Below are positions 1 to 11,960 of a stretch of 64,000 nucleotides of DNA, in pieces. Positions within the stretch are counted from its first letter, which is position 1. The number at the start of each line of letters is the position of its first letter. Source of the stretch: Morella rubra (lineage: Eukaryota > Streptophyta > Magnoliopsida > Fagales > Myricaceae); assembly GCA_003952965.2 (NCBI GenBank), contig CM025856.1, forward strand, positions 10,537,323-10,601,322, in the 5' to 3' direction. The notes beneath the pieces are model-generated. The model ran no database searches. It was not told where the DNA came from and saw only the letters and a program-made list of their open reading frames with translations. Position numbers and translations under genes: made by a program.

Positions 1-311
1 AAGAGCTAGCAAAACAAGTCATGTCTTTAGTATTTCATTTTGCAACCTTGGTCTCATCATCCCTTTTTCTGGAAGGTGCATAAACCTTTTTGTTTAAGAA
101 AAAATTTCGGCTTGTGATTATTTTCATACTTGCAATTGAAAAAAGTAAAAGCCTTCCAAACCATCAAGGACAATGCACTCAGTTTATGTCTTTCAAACCA
201 TCAAAAAATATCAACATGTCCATGCTTGCTGTGTTTTGATGGTTCTTGACTAGCTCATTGGCTAGGGCGCTAGGGTGGTGATTTCATCTTTGTCTGTTCT
301 CCTTTCTGCAG
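1..311 (+). other. Intron of the release-factor gene (partial)
   Basis: No exon is visible here. The stretch ends in a pyrimidine-rich tract and a CAG acceptor at 309-311 directly before the first recognisable exon, so it is read as the 3' part of an intron. The N-terminal exons, including any organelle transit peptide, lie left of the window. Confidence 0.6.
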
Positions 312-2785
312 GAGATTGATGGTTTGAAGTCACTGATGGCTGAATGTCCAGAAGATAAAGACATGCTCGATATGGTCACTGAGGAGTTAGGTCAGGCAAT
401 GGAAGAAGAGAAAAGGCTGCAGAGCTTGCTGCTCAAGTCTTTACTTCCAAAGGATGATGCCGATGAGAGAGACTCTATCTTGGAGGTGAGAGCAGGTAAC
501 AAACCTGGGAAGGTAGACATCTAAGTCCAAGTGTTCCTCAGACCTATTTCCTTGGTGTCAAGATGTTCCAAGTGTTGTTCTTTTTTCTTGTTCAGGCCTA
601 TAGTTTCTGTTGCTTTTCTTTGTATAATGGATGGAACCTTCCACCAGGAACCGGAGGAGAAGAGGCTTCTTTGTTCGCAATGGACATTTTTAAAATGTAA
701 GTTCGGGAAACGTATCTAAAGTGTAAGTCACCAGAAGAAATTTTGGCATCATTAGTTGTAAATATTCTCAAGTTCTCACTCGAGATGTTACCCCATTTGA
801 ATTGCTACAGGTATGAGAAGTACTCACAGAAGAAAGGTTGGAATTTTGAAGTGCTAGATATAACGGAGTCTGATCTTAGAGGATACAAGGTGCATCCTCC
901 TTCCTCCATCGAATATGAACTTTAACCCTTTCTTGAACTTCAAAAAATGCTCATGAATTGATGGAACATAAAAAAATATTAGATAATCTGTAGTCCGTGT
1001 CTTTGAACTTTCTGTTTGACAGATGAATTCATCTTTTGTGATTTGTCCTTGCTTTGACTTGTGTTTTGCCTTTCCAGGAAGCTAGTGCGGCAATCTCAGG
1101 GGCTGGGGTTTATGGGAAACTAAAATTTGAGAGTGGAATTCACAGAGTTCAGGTTCCTTAATCGTAACCACCTGTATAACTCACAGTTCAGATATCAAGT
1201 GCCAACAACTGAAATTTTCCTTTTGGCAGAGAGTCCCAGTGACAGAGAAGTCTGGACGTGTTCACACCAGTGCTGTTTCTGTTGCTATCCTTCCTCAGGC
1301 TGATGAGGTGCCAACTTTTTCAGTTGATGTTGTGTGACATGTTATCTAAATGATTGTGGAATGCAGCAATACGGGAGAGTTGTCTCTATTTTCTACGTGG
1401 AACTTCTCTTTTAGTTAAAGAGCGTATTTTTTTCTTTGCTTCTTTGTCGATATTGTAATATGATGCAAGTTTGATCTATTGTTCTCTTGATGTTTATATT
1501 TTCATACAAGGGAAGTATGATACATGTTTTGGGATTCTGCAGGTAGATGTCCATTTGAGAAATGAAGAGTTGAGAATTGATACCTATAGATCTGGAGGTT
1601 CTGGTGGGCAGCATGCAAATACCACCAACAGTGCTGTTAGAATAACGCATATTCCAACTGGGATGACAGTGGCCATACAAGATGAGCGATCTCAGCATAT
1701 GGTATTATTTTCTGAACTTCTGCAACTGTTTTGCGTTCTTACCTATTAAAGCTTTTGAACATAACTGCCCTTTTTCTCCTGTATTTCAGAAACTGTTACT
1801 ACTTAAACATATCTGCACAGACTTGCTAGTTTTAGTTTCCTTACCTAGTTTTGCTATAAATTCTACTAGCAAGTGATGAATTTATCAGGGTAAATGAAAG
1901 TCTCCTCTTAAATCATGTAGTATGGCCATGGTTGGATCATGTTTCCTCATGCCATGTCCCTTTTTGCTTTTGTTTGGTAAATATTTTTTAAAGACCATGC
2001 TCTAATGTAGATAGTTTGTTTTCTTTGCAACTAAATGATTAGAGAAATATAGCTTCTAAACATTATCAATGTTGTGATGCTGTCTTCAGCAACATCAAAT
2101 TGTCTGACTATTGTTTCTGCAGCCCCTAGTATGTGTTAAAGGAACAACATGTTGGATTATTTTATGACATAGTCTTACATAGCTCTGGTTTTAGACTGGT
2201 ATACTCTATTTATTGGCAATGTAGGTAACATGCAGCACGGTTGGATTACTTTAAACCTCTATATTTTAGTAAGCAGTATAAACTAATATGCAAACTGGGA
2301 GCTCTATGTACTGTTCCTTCGTGGCCTTGATCTTGATCCTCGTCTCCCTTTTTGTCACATTATTTCATCCCTCATAGTCTCTTTTATTCTTTCTGTGGTT
2401 TTTCGTCAGAACAAAGCCAAGGCACTTAAGGTTCTGTGTGCAAAGCTGTATGAAAGGGAAAGGTCTAGAATTCAGATCAGTCGATCAAAACTTCGATCAG
2501 AGCAGGTACAAGGGAGTATGACATTGATATTAGGCTTGATTGTTTGAGCCTTTATTTTGAGATTGATATAGGGATTGTCGATTTTAACAGATTGGCAGTG
2601 GGGACAGATCTGAGCGCATCCGTACATACAATTTTCCTCAAGGGCGTGTCACTGATCATCGTGTTGGCATCACACATCATGCCATAGATGAGGTGATGCA
2701 GGGAGAAAACCTGGATGTCTTCGTTGATGCTCTTCTTTTGCAAGAGGAAATGGATGCAATTGCATCTTTTAGTTCCTCCCATTGA
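312..2785 (+). CDS. Peptide chain release factor 1, organellar (probably mitochondrial), 3' part of gene
   Basis: Class-I release factor of bacterial type, which ends translation at UAA/UAG in an organelle. Eight exons join in one frame: 312-495, 648-696, 811-889, 1078-1152, 1230-1307, 1543-1701, 2410-2505 and 2591-2785, giving 304 residues and a TGA stop. All introns are GT-AG. The stop-codon-reading PxT motif (Pro-Val-Thr) is at 1236-1244, in a [14 protein letters not shown] context typical of RF1. The peptidyl-tRNA hydrolysis motif GGQ is at 1603-1611. The C-terminal part has [11 protein letters not shown] followed by a MQGENLD-type tail. From memory this resembles proteobacterial/mitochondrial RF1 more than cyanobacterial/plastid RF1, so mitochondrial location is an inference. 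RF1 is normally 350-410 residues, so roughly 50-100 N-terminal residues lie left of the window. No coding defect is seen. Confidence 0.93.
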
Positions 2786-5495
2786 ATACTAGTTGACTGG
2801 TAGAGTTCCATGGAGTTTCAACTGGTGCTAATTATATACTGTTTTTTTTTAATCATAGTAACACCATAACTTTTGTACTCTTTACATTGCATTCATTGTA
2901 TGTTCAATTGAAATTTACTCTTTCCATTCAGTTATGAAGAGAGAGAGAGAGTTCATAATTTTTTAAGGTATACGTTCATGTTGACTCATTACATGTGGTT
3001 TCGTGGGCTTATCACCATTCACTATCCGACATCCAAAGGGAACAAAAAAAGCCGCTTGCAAGAGTCATTTTAAGTAACTCCTCATATCCAGTTCAGTCTA
3101 CATATTCCGACAGCTTTAGACTCAGTCACCAACTGCCCTTTGAGGGGTCAGTGAGACTGGAACTGAATATACTTCTTTCTGGGACCATTTGCCTTGAATC
3201 TCTGGTTTATAAGGGAGACATATTTGATCGTGCAATTTAATAGTGAAGTTTCTTTATTCTCTCGAGTCATCAATAGATACTTTTATACCTTGCAGAAGGA
3301 TTTCTGTATACTGGCAGGCCATGACGTAAGGTCGGAAATATTGCCGAAGCTTCACATCAGGGTTCTGGGATTTGGTGCCGGCTTATTTGACGCAGAAACC
3401 GATTGGCATTAGAGTAATGGGAGGGGTTACTGACTGAGACGTAAATGTTGCTGTTCAGTTTTGGCATTTCATCATTTGCTTTGAAGTTCTATGGGGAGCA
3501 CTTGAAATGCTTGAATTTTTTTGGTTCAAGAGTCCTGACTCACCAACCTTATCCCATGGTATTAATAATCGTCCTCTCATCTAATTCATCCAAGAGAAGG
3601 CGTGCCCCCACACACAAGAAGAAGATAGCATCATGATTGCTGTCTTGCAATCCTAACATAAAAGATAATACAGTCTTGATTAGTACTTTAATCTTCTAGC
3701 AAAGTAATTGTCAGGTAGCAGCTGATCCGCCAAAGTGCGGGTGGGGACGAGGGAGAGAGAGAGGGCCATGAGATTGGATTGTCTAGGCTGGCTGAGATCA
3801 ATTGTGGGGCACAAAGTCGCCGTAGAAAAAATGTTTCCACTTTTCCTCACAAGTTCTATCCTACGTAAGCTAGGAAATAAGAAAAATGATAAGCATCTAC
3901 TCTAGTCAGACTAAAAAATTTATAATTGAGACTTAAATATAAAGAATAAATATACTTTGTACTCTTTAATTTTAGAGGTATTGACACTTTACACTTTATA
4001 TTTATTATTTTTATCATATTACACCTATCAATTATTGATTTCAGACACTTTGTATATTCCATTAAAAATTTTCAGTCAGTTTGGACAAAATTAGGAAATT
4101 TATTTTTCAGTCTATAAAATTACAATTTACCCTCATAAAATAGTCATTGCCAAAAAAAAATTATAGAACAATTGTTATTTTGCACATGAAAAAATCATGA
4201 AAATTTTGAAGGAGGGTGCAAAATATCCTAAATTAATAGTTAGAGGGTAAAAAGTGTATTTAACTCCTAAATGTAACTTAGTAAATAGGGATTTTTGTAC
4301 TCATATTTTTTCATATATATATATATATATTACATGTGTGTGTGAAAAGTTTTTGTCCAAGTCTTGATATTGTTATCAGTTTACTAATTTTAATTGTGAA
4401 TAGTACCTACAAGAAGTTACACAACGGACACATAAGAGATGTAGAAACACATTAACAATATAGGTTTAGGTTGTAAATATAGGATTACAATGAAAGCCAA
4501 TAAATATTATGCGAATCCCCAAGATCTAGAACTGTCCGAGTTGAAGGAGACATTTGAACATATCTAACAAAAAGATACCTTACCCTGAAAACCATCGTAC
4601 AAGAAAAATAAAAAAGGTGGGGCTGCTGTTGTTTTCACTCACCACCATATCCAACCATAAAAAACTAATCAAAATAAATAAAGAGACATTTCCTCTATAT
4701 CTTTTGAGTTCATCATCTTTTTACCTCTTAAAGTCTTTCTCTACCCACTAAAAAGTCCTTGAAAGTGACGCGATCGTAAAATGGAGATGGCTCTGGAATT
4801 GTATCGGAAAAGATCAGGCATTATGTAATCCCACCCTCAAAAGTCTCTTTCTTTTCTTACAAGGCAGAAACATTGAAGCTTCGAGAGATGATCCATTGGC
4901 AGTGTGATGAACTCTGTCGGCTCCTTTCCATTATTGGATTCATGAAATTCTAATCTTCTGTGAAGATTTACATGTCATGTGGTAGTCCCGGGGTTTATTT
5001 ACTTTTTTAGTATCCAAAGCTTGAAGTGGCAAAGAAAGCAGAAAGGGAATAAGGAAAAGAGATTCTTGGTCTTGCAAGAGCTGTTTACTAAAGTATTGGG
5101 TTTTGTCTGTTTATGATCCCTGGTTTCCAGTTTTGGCCCTCAGGGATCAACTCGCAAAATATCATACAAAGATTCCACGATTAGTTTATATATTTAGTTG
5201 CTCATATGTTTTCAATCTGATCCATGGAGGGCCTGTTGTCTCTGACACTAAAGTTCTCCTAAATAAAAACAAACATAAGGAGAAGATTTGCAGCTCATAA
5301 CAGACATCTGACACCCCCTCCAAAGACTCAGGGGTGTTAGGGTCAGCTCGGGAGAATCACACTTGGTAAAATGAAGGATTCTCATCCCATTTATTTTTGT
5401 TCGATGAATACCAAAATGTAACTAGATTATTGGGTCTTTCTTCTTGTACTCGAAGAATCCAAGTGATAACAAGGGTGTGGTATAGTGCTAGTGGT
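2786..5495. other. Intergenic DNA between release factor and SANT gene
   Basis: Holds the 3' UTR of the release factor gene, a short GA repeat near 2940, a TA repeat near 4315-4330 and AT-rich DNA. Short open frames exist at 2995-3636 but show no recognisable domain or splice structure. The last few hundred bases should hold the promoter and 5' UTR of the SANT gene. A TATA-like string lies near 5186-5195 but is too far from the start codon to assign confidently. Confidence 0.5.
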
Positions 5496-6144
5496 ATGGA
5501 TGATTTTCCAAAGTTTTTGTGTGGGTGGAGCTGGGAGGAGAACAAATTGTTTGAGCAGGCTTTGGCAGTGGTTGATGAACAGGACCCAGATCGGTGGGAA
5601 GTGGTTGCAGCCATGGTTGGAGGCAAGAAGAGTGCAGAGGATGTGCAGAAACATTATGTGATCCTTCTGGAGGATTTGCAGGTTATTGAATCCGGTGAGC
5701 TGGACAATAAACTGGGGGAAGCTCAGCCTTGTGTTCATGTTGAGTCCGCTCAATCCATATGCTGGAGTGATGAAGATGACAAGTATGTTGTTCTGCCTTG
5801 TTGCATGTTCAAGTTGTTTCTTTTCGTCTTCCACATATTCATGAATCATAGTTTTGTCTTAATGACTGCAACAATCTCATCAAGATTAGAAAGAAAAGAG
5901 ATACCCAGGTTTGCTTTGGTCTTCAAGGGAATTATCCACTTCTTTCCTTTGGTCTTTGGTCTATGGTCTATCATCTTCTCACCATATGTCAAGGGCAAAA
6001 TTGAAGTTTTAAGAATGCATTCTTTCTTGGACCATCGCTTATTCCAAAAACTTTAGCTAACGGGTAAAGGTGAAATTAATCATTTAATTTTTTAATTGTT
6101 AAAATTCTTCATCCAACTTGGAGTTTTATTTTAGATCGTGCTGA
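5496..6144 (+). CDS. RADIALIS-like single-SANT/MYB protein
   Basis: Small plant transcription-regulator type protein with one MYB/SANT domain, related to snapdragon RADIALIS and Arabidopsis RL proteins. Exon 1 (5496-5782) encodes the SANT domain at about residues 10-60: W11 and W13 start helix 1, PDRW (31-34) leads helix 2, and VGGKKSAEDVQKHY (41-54) is the RAD-type third helix. An acidic tail follows (residues 84-96). A strong donor (AA|GTATGT at 5783) and a TTTTAG acceptor at 6134 lead to a second exon that adds only Ser-Cys before TGA (6142-6144), for 98 residues in total. If the intron is retained, the frame stays open to 6056. The start was chosen because the protein begins a few residues before the domain; an upstream in-frame ATG at 5397 would add 33 residues unlike the family. 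RAD proteins are known to compete with larger MYBs for partners; the role of this one is unknown. Confidence 0.85.
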
Positions 6145-9100
6145 TTCTTGAAGCAGCGCGTTCAATGACACATCCAGTCATTTTATGTCGCAAACGTTCC
6201 CATTTTCAACTAAACAAAGACAACGTGAAGTTAGTCGGGATCAGCTGCAATCGGTCCTGCTTTTCTATCCTGCCCCATCTGGGTTAACAATTCAAGTGAA
6301 ATTATAGGCCATTGTCTTTTTCAGTTTTTTCACTTCCTCAACCAGGTATACTACGCGGTCTGCCCTCTCAATCTTACAGCTTTTCGCTCGGAAATGAATA
6401 TTACTCCGCTCGTTCTAGGCTGTGTTTCTGTTTGTTTCGGCACGTGTTGACCTTTGTTTGTTTATTTTCTTGTTGTTTCGGCTCCTTTGGTGGGTTTCTT
6501 TGGTCCTCTGATGGGGCTTGCTGTGCTCAGCGCTTTAATTACTAGCTCGTCTAGGTCTCTGTAGCTACGTCTACCGTTATTGACTACCGCTCTTTTTGCT
6601 TAGCACAGAGCATATAGTGGTTTTACCAATCCTTTTTTAGATCCTGCTAGTTTTCTTTTATAGCCTGGTGTAAGTTAGGCATGTATGTTTATCCTTGTGG
6701 TTCTAACTCTTGAAATGGAAGCCTTATGGCATTATTCATAAAGAAAAAAAAATGCAGAACTCTTGCAATAAGAGTAACCATACTCCTGCATCAGATTGTA
6801 TTTTCTCTTTTGTGTGTCTGTCATTACCTCCTCAACAAGTGCATCACGTTGACTCATTGAGGAACAATGGAGGAAAAGGATAGAGAAAATTAATGTGATC
6901 AACTGATACAGGACGACATTCATAACCTCTGAAATCCAAGGGACTATCTTGGTATTATACCAAGATTTTATATACATATAGTGCATTGGGAGGAGGAAAC
7001 ATAAGAAATTCATTGTACTACAGTAGGAGAAGTGGAAAATAGGCATAATAGGCGTGACAGAAAAAAGAAAAAGAAAAAAAGGAGGTGGTCAGATGAAGAA
7101 CACTAGTAGAAGCGGCTGGTGAAGTATAGTTTAGTGATCTTATAGCTCTAAAGGGATCATTTTCTAACAAAAAGGATGGAACATTTAATATCGAGCAAAA
7201 TAAAAATCTCTGTTCCAACATTTGACTGGCGTCTGTCTGCTTTATTTGAATGTTTACTGAAATATGTTTCATTTCAAAAGCTCAATGAGTCATGTCGTTG
7301 AACTCTTGATGTTCTGCCCAGAAGTTAAAGATTTCTCTCTTAAACTGTTCACTTCTCTAATTACATTCGCCATGATTTTGTTTCCCAATTATGATATGCT
7401 CAATAGATGAGGTAGCTAATCACTGAGGTGTATAAATTGAACAAATGGAAAGAGAATTCAAACAAAGTTGAAGCCTTCAGCTTGAACCCTCAATTGTTTC
7501 GTCCATCAGGAACTGCGGAGTTTTTTTACCAGAAATGATCTGCAGAATGAATTGCTAGAATTCTTTCATCTGATGAACAGACCATAAATGAGCATTTGAA
7601 TGCTGTTGGATACCGAATGTGGCATGCAGGTGATCGTTTGCGTGTAATAGATCACTGAAATCTTTGCTTGAGGCCTGCAGACCCGGATTAGTTCCCATAT
7701 AGTTAGCTTTACTTTACACAGATTCAAGTGATTTTGATTCATTCTAGTCGTTTTTTTTTTTTGAAAAAAGTGATTCAAGCTGTATTTTCTGGTTTCTGAT
7801 TCTCTAATTCCTCCATTTCAGATTGCTTGTTCGATTGGATATAAACTGATCTATGCAAAACGTGTTCCGTGAGAATATATATAAACCTGCCTGAACAAAG
7901 CCGTGGGTTATGGTTACTGCATCAGATCAAAATTCTACCAGAAGTTTTGCTGAGGCAACCAATGAGAACCTGCAATTGGCAAACACGGATAGAAGGACTC
8001 GCTGAAGTTGCTAGGAAGCTGGAAAGAGAGCTTCCAGACCGTAGATTGCAGAAATGAGTTTACCAACTCGGACTCAAAACACGTATTGATTGGCCCTGCT
8101 TCAACAGCAAACCACAGTATGGCCTGTAAAATTTTTTGGGCATGACAATTTTGTTGATATGGTTGAAGTAAAAGAAAAAAATTCTAACCTAAAACTGCAT
8201 CAAGACTCTGATACCAGTTGTGAAAACCGTAGACCTGCGCGTCCATTTTAGTACACGTTTTGGCTGAGTTAAAAGGTATGTAGTTACATCCTCTGTTTTT
8301 ATTAACATCTTGCATTTCCAATTTTGTTGTGTGTCAGATTAAAATCTTTCACACATATGTCAGATGGTTCTGGGGACAAACCACTAAATTCAAGCACGAG
8401 GCATAGCTTTACAATATACCAAATCATACCAGAGTTGGATAGCCCATGATTCTCATTCCACAATATTTTGTACAAGCAATTTGTCCAAGACATCGCGGTA
8501 CAAAACTACAAAAAGATCCCAAATTGATTGTTTATGCAATGCAAGCGCGTAGACGCCTGGTGCTGCTGCCGCCGCCGCCGCTACTTTCTGATCACTAAAG
8601 GCGCATTTGCAGTGCCATATTCTCTCAGAAGATTCATTCTAAAACGAATACAAACATTTCTTCTGAAGCCCAAAATCCACAAACTTCTAAAGGCGCATTT
8701 CCAGTGCCATATTCTCTCAGAAGATCCATTCTAAAACGAATACAAACATTTCTTCTGAAGCCCAAAATCCATAAACTTTTCAGTTTTCAGTTCCCATACC
8801 CCTCTTTAACTGCAATCGAAGCTATTTGACTCTGAAGACATTGTTACTTGGGTACATAAGGTCAGTTTATAAAATGACAGAGTACACTGAAGAAGTAACA
8901 CATTTAAGGGCAATATGAATGATCTGCGTCAGAGAAATACTAAAAAACCAAAAGCTAGTTGTTTATATGTGTGTGGCCCCTGCAAAATAAACAAGTTAAA
9001 TTCGTGCGTGTGTTTGTGCGACCCTGTGACATAAACGAAGGTAGGAAGGAATGAGAGAAAAGAAAAGAGGCACAGCCAGGGAAGAGGCAGTGCATGAGTA

Positions 9101-9565
9101 GAGCCAGAACAGGAAGCTTTTCTGTTGATAGCTCCATCCATGCTCTGCTCGTTCCCTGTCTATGTTTGTCTCTTGCTGTTCCCTTTTCTTTGTTTTCTCT
9201 TCCTCCCCCAAACTCACCTTTTACCGAGTGCCTGTCGCCACCTCAGCTTGTCAAAACAAAATCTCCCACCCAATGAAACTGCCTCTACTTTCTTTTACCA
9301 TTTAGGGCGTCCTGTTTCTGGCTATTGCAGCTGTCAGTTTGCACCATATATAACCCCACAACGGCAAGGAAGTGGTTGTCGTACATGTACAAAGTACTAA
9401 CAAATGTTTGTTGAACAAGATGGTTATGTACTACCCCCTCTTTTGTGTACTAACTCGAGAACTCAAAATGTACTATGCTTTTTTGCTCCAGTACAGGCAT
9501 CTAATCAACTATGGTACAACAACCTCGTTTTAACAAAAAAATAAAAAATAAAAAATACGAAGATA
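6145..9565. other. Long stretch without recognisable gene
   Basis: The first part may be 3' UTR of the SANT gene. No open frame in 6300-9400 on either strand has a recognisable domain. Around 7440-8060 the composition is more balanced and several medium frames occur, for example 7869-8057 (+), but none continues across plausible splice sites. A poly-T/A tract lies near 7750. A 92-bp tandem duplication at 8597-8780 is listed separately. Confidence 0.4.
8597..8780. repeat. Two-copy tandem duplication, 92-bp unit
   Basis: Unit 1 (8597-8688) and unit 2 (8689-8780) start with AAAGGCGCATTT and run through TTCTTCTGAAGCCCAAAATC in both copies. They differ at only a few positions by eye. The high similarity implies a recent duplication. 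No coding role is visible. Confidence 0.9.
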
Positions 9566-9720
9566 ATTGTGATACCCGGAATTCCAGGAGAGCAATCTTT
9601 GAGACCTTATTAGATTAAGTTCTATAAGAATCAAGTCTCACATTGAGACCTTATTAGATTGAATTGAGCTTTATAATGATCTAATAAGTTTTAAGAGTAA
9701 CTTTGACTAATCATTTTAAA
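9566..9720 (+). repeat. Degraded LTR-start-like repeat, copy 1
   Basis: Begins TGTGATACCCGGAATTCC and shares an ordered series of blocks with 11808-11960: a GAGACCTTATTAGATTGAAT-like block, TTTATAATG, and AGAGTAACTTTGACTAATC. The TGTGATAC start and the purine-rich tract before the second copy suggest the beginning of an LTR. The family is not fixed and divergence between copies is high. Confidence 0.5.
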
Positions 9721-10689
9721 GTTAAAATAGATGTGAATAGTATTTTACTTGGATCGTTATAAATAATGAAAATAAAATTTAGATCCAATACAATACCTAG
9801 AGAAAAGTTGAATAGGTATTTAAAAATTTAACAATCCTTTTTCCTTTCACAGAAAAATATCACTACAATTTTCAGTCAATTGAAAATAACAAATTTGTAA
9901 AATCTTAGTGTTACAACAATTTTACAGCAACACAATTTATAACAAAAATAGCTATATCTCTAAAATTGATTAACTAAGATGCTATATATTTAATATAACA
10001 ATCAAGATGACTAAAGATATTTAACAAAATTACAAGAACAACACAAGCAATATCAGCAGGTAACCAAGACAAAGAAGACACAAAAATTTTAGTTACGAAG
10101 TGAAAATCTAATGAGGTAAACTTTCTCAAAAGATAAAAACACTTCGGGTGTAGGTTACACCAATCAATCAACTAAGAACGTCCATACTTTATAAGATGGT
10201 GATCAAAGCAAAAACCCCGTCACTTTTCAGATCCCAAACTCTTTGAAAAGTCACCCAAGAATCCTTCTTGGGTTGGTGCCCAGCACACAATCAACGACCA
10301 GCAACTCTGGTCTGTTCTGCAGTGCATACTGACGAACTCGTCAGCCCTTCAATCTTCTCAATATTCAACAACAACCTTTCTTGAAATCTTACAAGAAAAC
10401 TTGAGTCTTCGTGATATGTTCTTCTTAGAAACACATAGGACTATTGATTCTTCTCCAGTCAATATCCTACAATAGCGATCTTCAGCCAGAGGGAAGAAAT
10501 AGTTCTCTCCAACAATCAGATCAAAGAATAGAACGTGTTTGGCTTAGAGAGAGAAACTGAGTACAAATGGTCTAGAGAGCATTTTTGAGAGGTAAGCTAT
10601 TTCAATATACGTAGTTAAATGGCTGAGGCTTAGGAATAGGTTTATAAAGTGATGCAAATCATAATACAACTTCAAAGGATCTAGTCTAA

Positions 10690-11400
10690 GTTCCAATTGG
10701 GCCGGTTACGAGAGCACGAGCAAGGAAGTTTAAAGATGCACTCAATGGATTGATTCAAGGGGCATGGACTCAAGCAAATTCGTGGAGGCCCATTGAGCAT
10801 GATACACGTGAGCCACAAAGAGTCATCAACATGATTCAAATTCTAGAAGAATCTGGTCAAGGCTAAGCTTAAATTAGCATGTTTTAAAATACTCTTTTTG
10901 GGTCTGACTGCACGGCCATTTACTTTCCTTTTGCTTGTTTTTTGACTTTTATGGGCGTGTAAGATCAGCCAATAAAAATGGTTGATTGTCTTTTTCTTTT
11001 AGGCAAGTCAGATTTTTTTCTTTACAGATTTTAGCTTTAATTAGGATAGCTATTTTAGGAATTTTCCTTGTAATGGCCAGCCTTTATATAGGCGCCTAAA
11101 CCATGAAAGGGGCAGATCATTTTTTATTAAGCAAAAATTGGTGAGAATATTTTTCTCTTCGGTTCTTTGAAGAACTATTCGAACTTATCGGGATCTCCCG
11201 TGGCGTTCACCAACGACTTATCAAATAGATTACCACCACTGTTTGTGGTGTCTTCCTTATACCAAGGTTCTTGTTTGTCGAAACAATGGGTCGAGGTCTA
11301 TCATTCAATCCTGTTCGTAGAACGATCTTTGGGTTCCTCTTCGTTGTTGGATCTCATCCTTGGGCGAGATTCACATCATAAAGTGTTTAGATAGGGGTAG
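10690..11400 (+). mobile_element. Ty3/gypsy 3' end (polyprotein tail plus LTR), copy 1
   Basis: The 5' part encodes a GPVTRARA(K/R)KF-type tail, the usual C-terminus of plant Gypsy polyproteins, ending near 10865. Non-coding DNA and an LTR-like segment follow, to about 11395. The same arrangement occurs inverted at 44541-45295. Only the 3' end is present; the rest of the element is missing. It sits inside another degraded LTR-like sequence that resumes after 11400. Fossil, broken. Confidence 0.7.
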
Positions 11401-11807
11401 GAAGGTAAAATGGATAAAATTGGAGGTTTGGGTGAAGTTTTAAGACTTAAAACGAATTCTGTTAAAAAGTTCGTCAGACTAACCTCGGTTTGACCATTGG
11501 CTGATATAACACTTGAAATACTCTAGAACTTACTGCAAAACACTCCATACTTTCCAGATCTTTAAGACACCCTTTTAGTAGCCTCTTGCAAACTCTTTAA
11601 GCCTCTAAAACCTCCATAGACTAGCCAAGTTGCTTTATTCATTCTAAAATGAATATACATTTATTAAAATACTATTTTGCCCATGGGAATTATGCCAATT
11701 TATATGAACATTCTCAAATAGTATTAGAGTGGTCAAAGTAACCACTAATGTGGATTTAGTTGGCCTTGACGAAGACTTCAAGGATTTAAGAAGGAGATTG
11801 TGATACT

Positions 11808-11960
11808 CTGAATTTCACTTGGAGTCAGCAAAGAGAACGAATGAGATATGAGTTCTATAAGGGTCAAGACTCATATTAAGACCTTACTAGGTTGAATTAG
11901 ACTTTATAATGGTTCAAAGAGATTCAAGAGTAACCTTGACTAATCCTTTCGAAGTCAAAA
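11808..11960 (+). repeat. Degraded LTR-start-like repeat, copy 2
   Basis: TGTGATACTCTGAATTTCAC follows an AGAAGGAGAT purine tract that looks like a polypurine tract. The next 150 bp are related to 9566-9720. With copy 1 it may mark the two LTR starts of one old element that also took in the Gypsy 3' end at 10690-11400. Inference only. Confidence 0.45.

Noticed and set aside
2995-3636. Open frames downstream of the release factor
   Set aside because: No recognisable domain, no supported splice sites, and the position fits 3' UTR or intergenic DNA.
7869-8057. Short frame with a charged C-terminal helix as a small gene
   Set aside because: No family recognised, no supported upstream exon, and the adjacent frames contain stops; left as intergenic.
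8929-9400. Overlapping open frames on both strands with hydrophobic stretches
   Set aside because: Multiple frames overlap without codon bias, domain or splice support; probably chance.
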